Positions 34,788 through 45,367 of a stretch of 64,000 nt of DNA are shown piece after piece. The stretch is taken from NCBI GenBank assembly GCA_936432065.2, contig OW386293.2, forward strand, positions 63,696,265 through 63,760,264. Direction: 5' to 3'. The stretch is from Rutpela maculata. Taxonomy: Eukaryota; Arthropoda; Insecta; Coleoptera; Cerambycidae. A program made the translations under genes and the position numbers. A model generated the notes under the pieces. That model ran no database searches, was not told the origin of the DNA, and saw only the letters and a program-made list of their open reading frames with translations. How positions within the stretch are numbered: the first letter of the stretch is position 1; every line of letters starts with the position of its first letter.

Positions 34788-35977
34788 GGCCTTTTCATCA
34801 TAAGCGCGCACATGTGCTGCCGCTATGTTTGTTTGCGGGAACTATGAAATGTTCGGACACTTGGTTGTCAAAATGGCTGGACCGGTATAATTTTTTCACA
34901 TTAATTTAGACGAAAGTGTGATTGACGGTGCAAAATTAGTATACAACATTGTGGAAGAACACACTTGTGCTCAATTAAGCCTCTAGCTCAAGTATCCTGG
35001 CCGTAAAATGACTGGAAGCAAGAATAAAGAACTGGTTGCAAGGTTAGAATTCAACTATCAACTTATCAATTTATATACAAGTGCATTAAAAGAAAACAAA
35101 TGTGTTTAGTCTACAATATGCTTAATAACATTCTTAGTGCAGTAATTGATAATGCATTAAAAATATTTTCTGTTTTTTTACGAAAATGTAGAGTCAAAAA
35201 ATGCAATTAAAAATGAGGTTTTTTGTCGATCCTTCTGTGGATAAAGCTGCTCCTTTTTTCCAATTTTTTTAAATAGGTAAACTATACGATATGGCACTAC
35301 CTATTTTCAAAAAATTGGTAACAGATTCATCATTATTTGTTTAAAAAACGTCGAGTTCCGCCATGTTTGTTCGGACAGTTTTCGCATGTCAATATTGGAT
35401 TTGACATAAACATTACGTTTTTTAACCAAATAATGAAGAATCTGTTACCAATTTTCTGAAAATAGGTAGTGTCATATCGTATAGTTTACCTATTTGAAAA
35501 AATTTGAAAAAACGGAGCCAGCTTTATCCACAGAAGGATCGACAAGAAACCTCATTTTCGATTGCGTTCTTGACCCTACATTTTCGTAAAAAAACAGAAA
35601 ATATTTTTACTACATTATCAGTTACTGCATGTACTGTTATTAAGCATATTGTAGATTAAACACATTTGTTTTCTTTTAATGCACTTGTATATAAATTGAT
35701 AAGTTGATAGTTGAATTCTAACCTTGCAACCAGTTCTTTATTCTTGCTTCCAATCATTTTACGGCCAGGATACTTGAGCTAGCGGCTTAATTGAGCACAA
35801 GTGTGTTCTTCCACAATGTTGTATACTAATTTTGCACCGTCAATCACACTTTCGTCTAAATTAATGTGAAAAAATGATAGCGGTCCAGCCATTTTGACAA
35901 CCAAGTGCCTGAACATTTCATAGTTCCCGCAAACAAACATAGCGGCAGCACATGCGCGCGCTTATGATGAAAAGGCC
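34788..35977. mobile_element. 1.19-kb foldback element with TA borders
   Basis: Two 564-bp arms (34788-35351 and 35414-35977) are reverse complements around a 62-bp loop. The termini read GGCCTTTTCATCATAAGCGC on the left and the inverse on the right, each bordered outward by TA, suggesting TA target duplication (Tc1/mariner-type MITE). The outer 60 bp is GC-rich (GCGCGCACATGTGCTGCCGC). No coding capacity; mobilised in trans if at all. Confidence 0.8.
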
Positions 35978-35979
35978 TA

Positions 35980-36518
35980 TTCCGATGACAATATATATTA
36001 AATTTATTTTATAGGTAAAAAGTCTTTCTCGAATTGGAATGATTATAAATAATATACCTACTAGAAGAATTTTGAGCAGAATGGTGAATGACGATGTAAT
36101 GCGTCTGAATAGCCCTTAGGATCATAAGCAAAAGAAGAATTTTCTCCAAGATGAAATTATTTTCTGCAGTTATACGTAGGTAATAACATTTTATTTGTAA
36201 CAATCAAACGCCTGTATACATGTTTATGTCCGACTGTACCATAACGATTTGGTTTACGATTTTGTTTATAGGCAGGTACTTTTTCGGATTAGTCCATAAT
36301 GGTAAAATAAATTGAGCTCATCTGCCAATATAACAAATTTGTTCGAAAATGACGTGCAATGACAAATTTTCCCCAGCAGAATAATATGCCAAATTTTCCC
36401 CGACAGCGAAGAGTGAAAATAAACTAGATTCTTTCAATAATCAGGTAATTTTAGCAGTTAAATTATAAAACCCTGTATGCAACTCGTATACATTTTAATA
36501 TATATATTATATTATTAT
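35980..36518. other. AT-rich spacer, no gene
   Basis: A 64-codon minus-strand frame (36009-36203) has no recognisable motif. Nothing else seen. Confidence 0.4.
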
Positions 36519-37356
36519 TACTTCCACGTCCAGTGGAAGTATAGTAACGACAAAAAAATTTTTAAAAATTTTTATTGTCCAAATAGGCTTAAAATGTCAT
36601 GAAACGTCGAGATTTTAAGTTTGAGCGAAAAAAAATTTCTGTCTGTCTGTCTGTCGGTCTGTCTGTCGGTCTGTCTGTCGGTCGGTCTGTCTGTCGGTCT
36701 GTCTGTCGGTCTGTCTGTCGGTCTGTCTGTCGGTCTGTCTGTCGGTCTGTCTGTCGGTCTGTCTGTCGGTCTGTCTGTCGGTCTGTCTGTCGGTATGTCT
36801 GTCTGTATTTTTTTTTGTGCGCACGTTTACTCTGGAACCGTTTAAGATATTGACTTGAAATTTGGTACACATATGTACTCTAACGAGATCTAGAACCAGA
36901 TTATATTTTCATCTTGTTCCGTCGAAGGGTTGGGGTGTAAATTGAGGTAAATTTGGGGTAAATGGGTAAATCAAGCAGGTAAGAGTCCACGAAATTGGTA
37001 TTTAGTATATATAAGAGAAGCTAAGGTCTCAAAAAAAAATTTTGGCATTAGCCACCCCCATTACCACCCCCACCCCCTTATTAAAGGGGATGAAAAAAAA
37101 TTGTGATTTAGTGTATGTACAGGAACCAGAAACCTCAAAATATTTTTTTACTTCATCCACCCCCCACTACCACCCCCCTATCACCCCCACCGATGTGGCG
37201 TATCGTTTTATGGGTTTTTGGAGTAGAAGATTTCAAATATTATATTATTAAAGTTCCATAAACCATTATTTTCACACACAAAGTTTTATCGTTGTGAGTG
37301 ACTTGGATAGAGAATCTGGATGTGGAAGTAGTGATTCCTTGGGCAGCGGTTTTTTG
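36519..37356 (-). repeat. HPE dispersed repeat, copy E, with expanded microsatellite
   Basis: Complete copy on the minus strand: ACTTCCACGTCCAGTGGAAG hairpin at 36519-36541 and TGATTCCTTGGGCAGCGG at the other end. The internal microsatellite (36638-36807) is about 170 bp of 12-mers GTCTGTCTGTCG, against 17-53 bp in the other copies. All four reading frames across it are artefacts of the 12-mer, which is divisible by three. Confidence 0.9.
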
Positions 37357-37927
37357 TGTTGTAGAAGCACTGTAAGGCTGTTTGATAAACATGTCAACAT
37401 TCAAGAAATCTAATTGGAAATAGGTGCATGGGTGGTGTTACTAAAATCTCTAAACCTAGCTAAAGCCTTGGAGCGAAGAAAGCCTGACCACCACAGATGA
37501 TCAAGTAAGATTTAAAATATTTAAGTGTAGCTAAATTAAAATTATTTGAATTTAATAATTAAACAGGAAAAAAATCTTTGAAAGACTTATAATAGGCACT
37601 AGACCTTCAGGGACTTTAATAATGTGTACAATGAAGACATTTTTAAATGTTCCGATTACGCGAGACAAATATATTGAAATTCATTACAGAAATCTCCATC
37701 GGTCAGGTTTTCGCACATACAAATTACACTATAGTACAGTAACCTCTAACTGAGTATTGGTGCAAGCATAATAATATTAATTTATTATTGGAACAAATAA
37801 GGTTACTTGTTTTCAGGTTGTTCACTTAAATCAGTAAATTAAGTTTGGAAAACAAGCCTGGTGAATGAATTTCATTCTAGTAGACTTCTTTCCACTTACT
37901 TGCAAAAATTCTGGTTTGTGTATCAAG
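37357..37927. other. Spacer, no gene
   Basis: No coding or repeat signal recognised. Confidence 0.4.
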
Positions 37928-38517
37928 TGACTCATTTAAAAGCTGTACACCTCTCTAAAATTTTTATTGTGCGATTTGAATCAAATTTTATTCAAGTATA
38001 GAACAAATTAGAATCTAATTATGACTAGAAAAACATTCGCCTCCTACAAAGGCAAAGCCACCTGTGGTACCAAAATATGCCGGAAAAATCAATAAATCAT
38101 ATTTGTTAATGAAATTTGTTCGAAATTTTCCAAAAACCGTAAGTCCACAATTTAATCAAATTAAAACTATGATGCTGCTAGATGGTTGTCAAGTAATTTG
38201 CAGTTTTTTTAAAATAATTATTTTTAAAATTTTTAAAATTTAAATTTTTTAATTTTTTTATTTTAATTTTGGATTCAAGGTTTTTGGATAATTCTGAACA
38301 AGTTTCATTAACAAAATTTTTCGATAAAAAATGTCTAATATGATTTTTTGATTTTTTCCGCATATTTTGGTCCCGCAGGTGGTTTTGCATTTGTAGGAGG
38401 CGAAAGTTTTTCCGGTCACAATTAGATCCTGATTTGTTCTATACTTGAGTAAAATTTGATTCAAATCGCACAGTAAATAAAAATTTTAGAGAGGTGTTCA
38501 GCTTTTAAATGGGTCAC
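37928..38517. repeat. Foldback MITE, arms about 230 bp
   Basis: 37928-38150 and 38278-38517 are inverted copies. The ends GTGACTCATTTAAAAGCTG / CAGCTTTTAAATGGGTCAC and internal GTATAGAACAAATTAGAATC, TTCGCCTCCTACAAA match in inverse. The right border reads ACTGTATA. Fits a Tc1/mariner-type MITE. The frames at 38178-38464 lie in the right arm and are not genes. Confidence 0.8.
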
Positions 38518-38634
38518 TGTATATAAATATAAAAAATTACTCTGCATATTAATTTACAAATAAAAACTATGAACTATGTGATATATATCCTTTAACTATC
38601 TGTAATAAAATAATCAAGATGCGAACATACACGG

Positions 38635-39643
38635 TTATAAAAAAAATCTGCTTGTCGAAAAAATGAATTTACCATATAAAAATCTTAGATAAATTAAGAA
38701 ATCATCAAAATGCCTCAAGAGAGAAGTACCTTTATTTATTATTTTGGACAAAATTTTTATAAAACAAAGTTGTTTAATCCAAAATAAAGTCCAAATACAA
38801 ATTATGAAGTCTAAATTTTGAATTTTACATTTATGTCAACTTACATTTTTTTTTCAAACATTAACATAACATAATAACATTAACTTCAACGATTGTGGAA
38901 AAACATTTATTCTACATAGCCTCCTCCAACCCCAACACATTTCTCCATTCTTTTAGTAAATTCACCATAGACCTTACGAATGGTTGAGGGTACATTCACT
39001 TTATTCACCGCGTCTTGTATTCGTGCTTTTAGTGTTTCTCGATCATGCGGCAGGTCATCTGCATAAACTTTCTGTTTTAAAACACCCCATAGAAAAAATC
39101 CGTTGGTGTAAGGTCTGGTAATCTTGCAGAAAAATTAATTGGAGCATATCTTCCCATCCATCTGGCTCCGAAGTGATCTGTCAACCACTGCCGTACCAAA
39201 ACTGAGGAATGAGCTGGGCAACCGTCTTGCTGTCAAAAAATGTTACGCCTTACTTCCGGTTGCAGAGTGTTTATAAATGACAACACAAAGTTTTCCCAAA
39301 AGCTGAGAGACAGCACACTCTGTTTCTTAATTTGAATTCTTATTCATATTAATAAATTCAGCGTAAAAAGATAAACACAATAAAAATATAAAAATCAAAA
39401 TACAGACTTCATAATTTGTATTTAGGCTTTATTTTGGATTACAAACAACTTTGTTTTATAAACATTTTGTCCAAAATAATAAATGATAATTTATTAACAC
39501 CCGGTACATCTGATCTAAGATTTTTATGGGGTAAATTCATTTTTTCGACAAGCAGAATTTTTTATAAAGAATAACTTTTCGTCGTAAAATCAATAATAGA
39601 GAGGTTTTTCCTCTTGCCAACTCCATCCGGGGACACACTGTAT
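38635..39643 (-). mobile_element. Mariner-like transposon remnant with long inverted repeats
   Basis: Inverted repeats 38635-38838 and 39390-39566 (TCTGCTTGTCGAAAAAATGA, TTATTATTTTGGACAAAAT, CAAAGTTGTTTAATCCAAAA) flank a transposase fragment. The right side extends further to CATCCGGGGACACACTGTA (ending near 39643), a mariner-like terminus with TA. The matching 70-80 bp at the left is missing. The element is internally deleted, keeping only the C-terminal third of the transposase. Confidence 0.75.
38907..39320 (-). pseudogene. Mariner-like transposase, C-terminal fragment
   Basis: Minus-strand reading: FWENFVLSFINTLQPEVRR, then after a shift QQDGCPAHSSVLVRQWLTD, HFGARWMGRYAPINF, SARLPDLTPTDFF, and after a second shift LWGVLKQKVYADDLPHD, RIQDAVNKVNVPSTI, ending GVGGGYVE and TAA at 38907. 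The QQDG and PTDFF acidic residues, the second and third of the DDE/D triad, are both kept, unlike the pseudogene at 88-1026. The N-terminal DNA-binding domain and first Asp are absent. Family: Tc1/mariner (IS630). Confidence 0.8.
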
Positions 39644-40111
39644 TTAATTACTAAGTAATTCTAAAAATCAAAATATTGTAGTGAGTATAAAATAGATAAT
39701 AAAGTGATAACGATGCACTTGCAGATATCAGTATTTTTGATGTAATAGGCGAGGGGACGATAATGGATATTACAAAAAATAATTTAAATAAAATGGGCCC
39801 TCGTCCAGCATATGTGTAACTGCTTAAATTGACAACATACTTCAAATGATACAAGTTACCTACTTTTGTGATAATTATTTATTATAACTATTTAATTTAA
39901 TGTAGGTATTCGCCATGATCGATTTAAAATATTCTTCTGAAATTCAATTTAAATATAATAAAGTGATAAATACATCAACTGCGTTTTGTTGATCTATTTT
40001 TAATAAATAAAAAATAAACAGTGGGGTCAAAATAAATTTTGAATGGAATTTTTTGGCTGCAGCGATTTTATTGTTTTAATTTATTTTATAATAACTGTTA
40101 TGAGCAGTTTT
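39644..40111. other. AT-rich spacer, no gene
   Basis: No recognisable coding or repeat content. Confidence 0.4.
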
Positions 40112-41560
40112 GGATTAAATCCATTGCTTCTTGTAAAATTGATTTTTCAACACTGAAATTTTCTGCTATTTTCCTTATCATGTTCGGTCCTAATAATCAT
40201 ATCGCAGAAATAAAAATTGATAAGACCTAGGCTTATGAAAAAAATTTTGATAATTTGTTAATTTGTAAAAAAATAAAAGCCACCGCCTTTTTTGACAATT
40301 TAAAAAATGTAATGTAATAATGTATCAATTTTACCTAAAGTTGTTGAAACTATGCCCTTTATTGAACTAAACCTTTTGCCAAATTTTAGTGCAAAATATT
40401 TATTCAAACGCCTAAAAACCAATAATAATTTCGAAACCATCGCTTATCGTTTAAGTGCATCGACTCGTAGGACAATTTTTTTTTCAAAATGTAGATTTTT
40501 ACTTGTATTTTACAATGGTATTAAGAAAAAAAGTTATATCTTCATTTAAACTGTTCTTTTTAAAAATTTATAATTTTCAAAATTATAGTTACAAACAAAT
40601 TCAAATAACTTCTGAATTTTTTATCAAACCAAAAACGGCTTACTTACTATGAAAATAGATGAAATATCTAACATTTCTCTAAAAAAAATAACGATCTACT
40701 AGTATTTGGAGCCGAAATACGCCAGTTTTTGCATTTAGGTCAATTATAGATAAACAAATTGATACTTCTTGAAATTTGGTTGTTCTTCAATGCTTATATT
40801 TTTCTCTGCTATTTGAAAATAATCCAAAGCCACAATTTTTTAAAAATTACTTCAAATAAAGCGGCTTTGAGAACATAACGCACATTTTCAATTTTTTTGT
40901 AACTGATATAAAAATATTAAGAAGAAATTATAATTTGCTAATTTATTAGCGACTGACACGCAAAAACTGACATATCTCGGCCCGAAATGCAAGTAGATCA
41001 TTATTTTTTTTAGAAAAATATCAGATATTACATCTTTTTCATAATTCGTTGGCAGTTTTTGGTTTGATGAAAAATCCACAGAGTTATTTGAATTTGTTTT
41101 TAACTATAATTTTGAAAATTATTAACAAATTTCAAAAAAGCGGTTTAAAAGATAAACATTTTTGTCTCAATACCATTGTAAAGTACATGTAAAAACCTAC
41201 ATATTGAAAAAAAACCCTCCTATGAGTCGATGCACTTAACAATAAGCGATGGAAATTTCGAAATTATTGGTTATTATTGCTGGCAAAGGATCTAGTTTCT
41301 CCAACATTTGTTAAAATTTATGAGTTATATTTCGTAAATTGTCAAAAAGACAATTTTTGTTATTTATCTTTTTACAAATTAACAAATTATCAAAAAGTTT
41401 TTTCATAGACCGAGTCTGTTCAAAATGTTATTGCGAACAATTTGGGATATTTATTTTTGTGATGCGATTACTAGGATCGGAGATAATAAGGAAAGTAGCA
41501 GAAAATTTTAATGTTGAAACAAGAATTGTTTATTACAAAAAACAATGGATCAATTTATTC
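40112..41560. repeat. Large foldback, arms about 660 bp
   Basis: 40112-40775 and about 40885-41560 are diverged inverted copies. Examples are TGAAATTTTCTGCTATTTTC / GAAAGTAGCAGAAAATTTTA, TCGACTCGTAGGA / CCTATGAGTCGA, ATCGCTTATCG / CAATAAGCGAT, TTACAATGGTATT / AATACCATTGTAA. Arm identity is perhaps 75-80%, so it is older than the other foldbacks here. The right arm ends at the first exon-like unit. Confidence 0.7.
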
Positions 41561-41575
41561 CAATCTTCATTTTAG

Positions 41576-42799
41576 GTATAGAATGCCACATTTTATATGT
41601 GCACATCCTGGTAGAGACGTATTGGAGCTCTTCAATGTACAATACAGTTTATATGCATTGGCTCATTGGCTCCACTAAGGGGAATAGACATAAATATTTT
41701 TACCTTTCGTACTCGAGGAAGTGTAATCTGCATTATATCATTGAAACATGCTAATATTCATCTTCATTTTAGGTATAGATCATTTTATATGTGTACATCC
41801 TGGTAGAGATGTATTGGAACTCTTCAGTGTACAATACAGTTTATATGCATTGGCTCCACTAAGTATATCTGTTCTGAATTTGAGAATAGAGTACCGTTAA
41901 GCCCAAATCCTACTAGAGATGAACTTATGCTCCTAAGGGGAATATACAGATATTTTTACCATTCGGACTCGAGTAAGTATAATCTGCATTATATCATTGA
42001 AACATGTTAATATTCATCTTCATTTTAGGTATAGAATGCACCATTTTATATGTGCACATCTTAGTAGAGACGTATTGGAGCTCTTCAGTTTATATATGCA
42101 TTGGTATAGCGATTCACTCGCTTACTCACTTACTACCAAATCAGAAGTTTCGGTAGAGATCCCGAAAAACAATGGAAGAGAAAAAACAACAAAAAATAAT
42201 ATATTCTTAACAACACATGAAAATAAAAATCAAATATATTTTATCAATATAATGTTATTTTAAACAATACAAGATTATAAATATATAAATATACGTATAT
42301 TTCAAAAACAATTTTAATTATTTATGGCTTTACCGCTATAATTGGCTCATTGGCTTTACTAAGTATATCTGTTCTGAATTTGAGAATAGAGTACCGTTAA
42401 GCCCAAATCCTACTAGAGACGAGCTTATGCTCCTAAGGGAAATAAACACAGATATTTTTACCATTCGGACTCGAGTAAGTGTAATCTGCATTATATCATT
42501 GAAACATGTTATTACTCATCTTCATTTTAGGCATAGAATGCACCATTTTATATGTGCACATTCTGGTAGAGACGTATTGAAGCTCTTCAATGTACAATAT
42601 AGTTTATATGCATTGGCTCATTGGTTCCACTAAATATATCTCTTCTGAATTTGAGAATAGAGTACCGCTTGACCCAAATTCTAAGAGATGAGTTTATGTT
42701 CTCACGAGGAATAGACATAGGTACTTTTACCATTAGGAGTCCAGTAAATGTAATGGACATTATCTCATTGAAAAGTATTAATATTCTTCTTCGTTTTAG
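41576..42799 (+). pseudogene. Tandem array of exon-like units of unknown family
   Basis: Four related units (41576-41714, 41773-41972, 42029-42474, 42531-42743) each start after TTCATTTTAG or TTCGTTTTAG and end at CTCGA followed by GTAAGT (GGAAGT in unit 1, GTAAAT in unit 4). They are separated by 56-58 nt intron-like gaps; a fifth unit begins at 42800 and diverges at once. The favoured frame reads RMHHFICAHPGRDVLELF, NVQYSLYALAPLSIS, VLNLRIEYRL, RDELMLLRGIDTDIFTIRTR. Changes between units 1 and 2 such as GACGTATTGGAG to GATGTATTGGAA are silent in this frame. I do not recognise the domain. Internal stops, an 8-bp duplication, a deletion in unit 1 and an insertion in unit 3 make most units non-functional. 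Confidence 0.5.
42105..42340. mobile_element. 236-bp microtransposon inside exon-like unit 3
   Basis: The insert begins TATAGCGATTC and ends TACCGCTATA (short inverted ends). It is bordered on both sides by ATTGG (42100-42104 and 42341-42345), a 5-bp target duplication. Removing it restores the unit seen in its neighbours. The superfamily is unclear: 5-bp duplications are unusual and the ends are too short to classify. Confidence 0.7.
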
Positions 42800-42825
42800 G
42801 TATAAAAAACATGATGACCAATTGT

Positions 42826-43420
42826 ACCAAAGAAACAGTGGATTGTCTAATACGTAAAATTATTCCTGTTCGTGAGGAAACACCCTTTCAAAAACCGATA
42901 TCAGTTTCATAGTGTCTCATATATTTTTAATACTACTATGCAGTAAAGAACTACTTGACATGCGCCTTACGAGTGTCGTATTTTTCTCATAGAGTGTCAT
43001 TCTAAATTAGTCTGTTTTATTTCATAAATATTCATAAAATCCTAATGATACCATTACATTAAAATACAATTGATTTGTAAGTGTCAATAGTACCTACCAA
43101 AGAAACAGTTAATTGTTAATATGTAAAATCACCCATCGAACAACTGGATCCGCCCTTTCAAAAACCGACATCAATTTCATAGAGCCTCATATATTTTTAA
43201 TACTAGTATACAATGAAGAACTACTTAACGAGTATAGTCTTTTAGTTCATAAACATTCATTAAGCGATCCTGATACATTAAAATGCAATTGATTTGTAAG
43301 TATCTATATTACCAAAGAAACAGTTAATTCGTTAATTGTTAATATGTAAAATCACTAGTTGAACATCTGGATCCGCCCTTTCAAAAACCGACATCAATTT
43401 CATAGAGCCTCATGGGTTTT
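42826..43420 (+). repeat. Tandem repeat, three units of about 215-270 bp
   Basis: ACCAAAGAAACAGT starts at 42826, 43096 and 43311. It is each time followed by TAATACGTAAAAT or TAATATGTAAAATCAC, CCCTTTCAAAAACCGA, ATCA.TTTCATAG and, in the first two, ATATATTTTTAATACTA. The first unit overlaps the end of the exon-like array. Confidence 0.8.
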
Positions 43421-43426
43421 TTTATG

Positions 43427-43800
43427 TGTTTCTATGAGCCATTTTTGGCAGATGCATTTAAAACTGAAGTAAAACGAAATAACTCTAATACTAAAAAAAA
43501 TATTTATTATCCAAGGTCCATTAATATTCCTAAGAATCGACACGAAACTTACAAGAGATAAAAAAAGGTAATAAACAAAAGATTAATTATTATAACATAA
43601 TATTCTTTATATTGATATCTAAGTAATAAGTAACGTTTATAAATTATATAACTCAAAGGGTTTTTATAGCTAAAATTCAACACTTTCATAGCCCGTTCGG
43701 GTACTGTTTATGTGTTCACTGGCACTAGACCACTTTCAAAGATTTAATTTCATAGTTTTTGAATTGTAAACAATCCAACATTGAGTTTTTAATCACCACA
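43427..43800 (+). repeat. Dispersed repeat shared with 54190-54540
   Basis: Ordered matches to 54190-54540 include ATTTATTATCCA, GAAACTTACAAGAGATA / GAGACTTACGAAGATA, ACTCAAAGGG.TTTTATA / ATTCAAAGGGCATTTATA, GTTCAC.G.C.TTAGACGACTTTCA and AGTTTTT.AA. Neither copy has a convincing long reading frame. Confidence 0.6.
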
Positions 43801-43840
43801 CAGTGTACTTTGAAACAGCATGCCCAGTTGTCAGATTACT

Positions 43841-44302
43841 TGAAGTAAAAAAATATTTTCAGGTTTCTGGTTCTTTTACACACACTAAATCACATTTTTT
43901 TTCATCCCCTTTAATAATGGGGTGGGGGTGGGGGTGGTAATGGGGGTGGTAATGGGGGTGACTAATGCCAAAATTTTTTTTGAGACCTTAGGTTCTTTTG
44001 CATATGCTAAATACCAATTTTTTGGACTCTTACCTGCTTGATTTACCTATTTACCCCAAATTTACCCCAATTTACCCCCCCCCCCCCCCTCAACCTTTCG
44101 ACGGAACAAGATGAAAATATAATCTAATTCTAGATCTCGTTAAAGTAATACGTGTACCAAATTTTAAGTCAATATCTCAAACGGTTCCAGAGTAAACGTG
44201 TGCACAAAAAAATACCGACAGACAGACAGAAATTTTCTGATATTCTACGCCTATTTGAACAAAAAAAATTTTTTTGTCCACTTCCACTGGATGTGGAAGC
44301 AA
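43841..44302 (+). repeat. HPE dispersed repeat, copy F (5'-truncated)
   Basis: Starts in the middle of the family consensus (GAAGTAAAAAAATATTTTCAG). It has the GGGGGTGGTAAT blocks, a C13 homopolymer at about 44078-44090, a microsatellite of about 18 bp and the CTTCCACTGGATGTGGAAG hairpin followed by CAA. Confidence 0.85.
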
Positions 44303-45047
44303 TATTATGAAAAGTTTCAATCAGTCGCCATTTGAAAGCTAAAAAAGGACCCCGCACCATTAGCATTGGAAAAATCATTTCAATGGAATTTTCTTAAAAT
44401 ATTAACATTTTTTGTTCGAAAGCCTTTGAAATACCTATTCCCAAATTTTGAAGAAAATTCATTCAACCGAAATGATTTTTCCAATGCTGCTTGGTCTGAG
44501 ATCTGTGACGTCACGTGCACGCGACCATTTCATAATTTATTTATTAATTTTACTTTTTAAAAATTTAAACATTCGCGCCGTCTTCAATTTCAACAGCTGC
44601 TATATTTATTACAAATTTAGGGCTTACAATTGATTAAACTTCTATTAACTTTAAGCTAGACGGACGATTTTGTCAGTGTGTTAATAAGAAACTATTTAAT
44701 GTTATGCTATTTTTTTAAGCAAATTTCTTAAAAAATGTGGTATTAAGAGCGAAAATTAACTTAAGCCTAGCTTGGGTGAACATACGAGCTACATTATGTC
44801 AAGTAAGGCATCTTTGCCTACGAGAATCAAACCGAATCGATTACTCCGAAGCTAAACAAACGATTTTGTTTTTATTTAAAATTCAAGTGTAAAAATCACT
44901 TTATTTATTAGTATACCAAATTATATTTAAAACTGTAAAAGTTCATTTAAGTATACAAGTACCTTAACATAACTGCCAAAAAAGAAATATATAAAAAATA
45001 TATATACAGGGTGGTTACCTAAAAAAAATTAAATGTGACGGAGCACG
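44303..45047. other. Spacer with a small inverted repeat
   Basis: CATTGGAAAAATCATTTC (about 44362) and GAAATGATTTTTCCAATG (about 44469) form an 18-bp perfect inverted repeat 90 bp apart. Near 45003, TATACAGGGTGGT resembles a mariner-like end. No gene. Confidence 0.55.
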
Positions 45048-45052
45048 ATAAT

Positions 45053-45310
45053 TGTTAGAAATGTGATTTTGTTTCTACATCTAATTAGGTATCAGTAAGT
45101 GACATCTGCGATGCGCAATCTGCCTTATTTTAATGTTCAGTGAATCAAAAAAATGACAGTTGGTTATAAGATGACATACTTGATGTACGCTGTTTTATGT
45201 ATTTGTAAAGAAGAAATGTTTATTTAAAAAGTACTATAGTAGTTTATAGTTTGTGGTGTTTTATTAAAGTAAAAGGAATGATCCAAGGCAATGAAGAATA
45301 TATTTTAACA
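45053..45310 (+). repeat. 5' LTR of the copia element
   Basis: 258 bp, TG...CA ends (TGTTAGAAATG ... TATTTTAACA), preceded by target duplication ATAAT and followed at once by the primer binding site. Confidence 0.95.
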
Positions 45311-45367
45311 TGGTAGCAGAGCGTGGTTTGTTTTTTGGATGTGTAGCAGTACAGATTTGTTTGATGC

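Noticed and set aside
36589..36872. Four overlapping frames rich in Thr-Asp-Arg-Gln or Val-Cys-Leu-Ser
   Set aside because: Produced by the 12-mer microsatellite in HPE copy E, which stays open in all frames because 12 is divisible by three.
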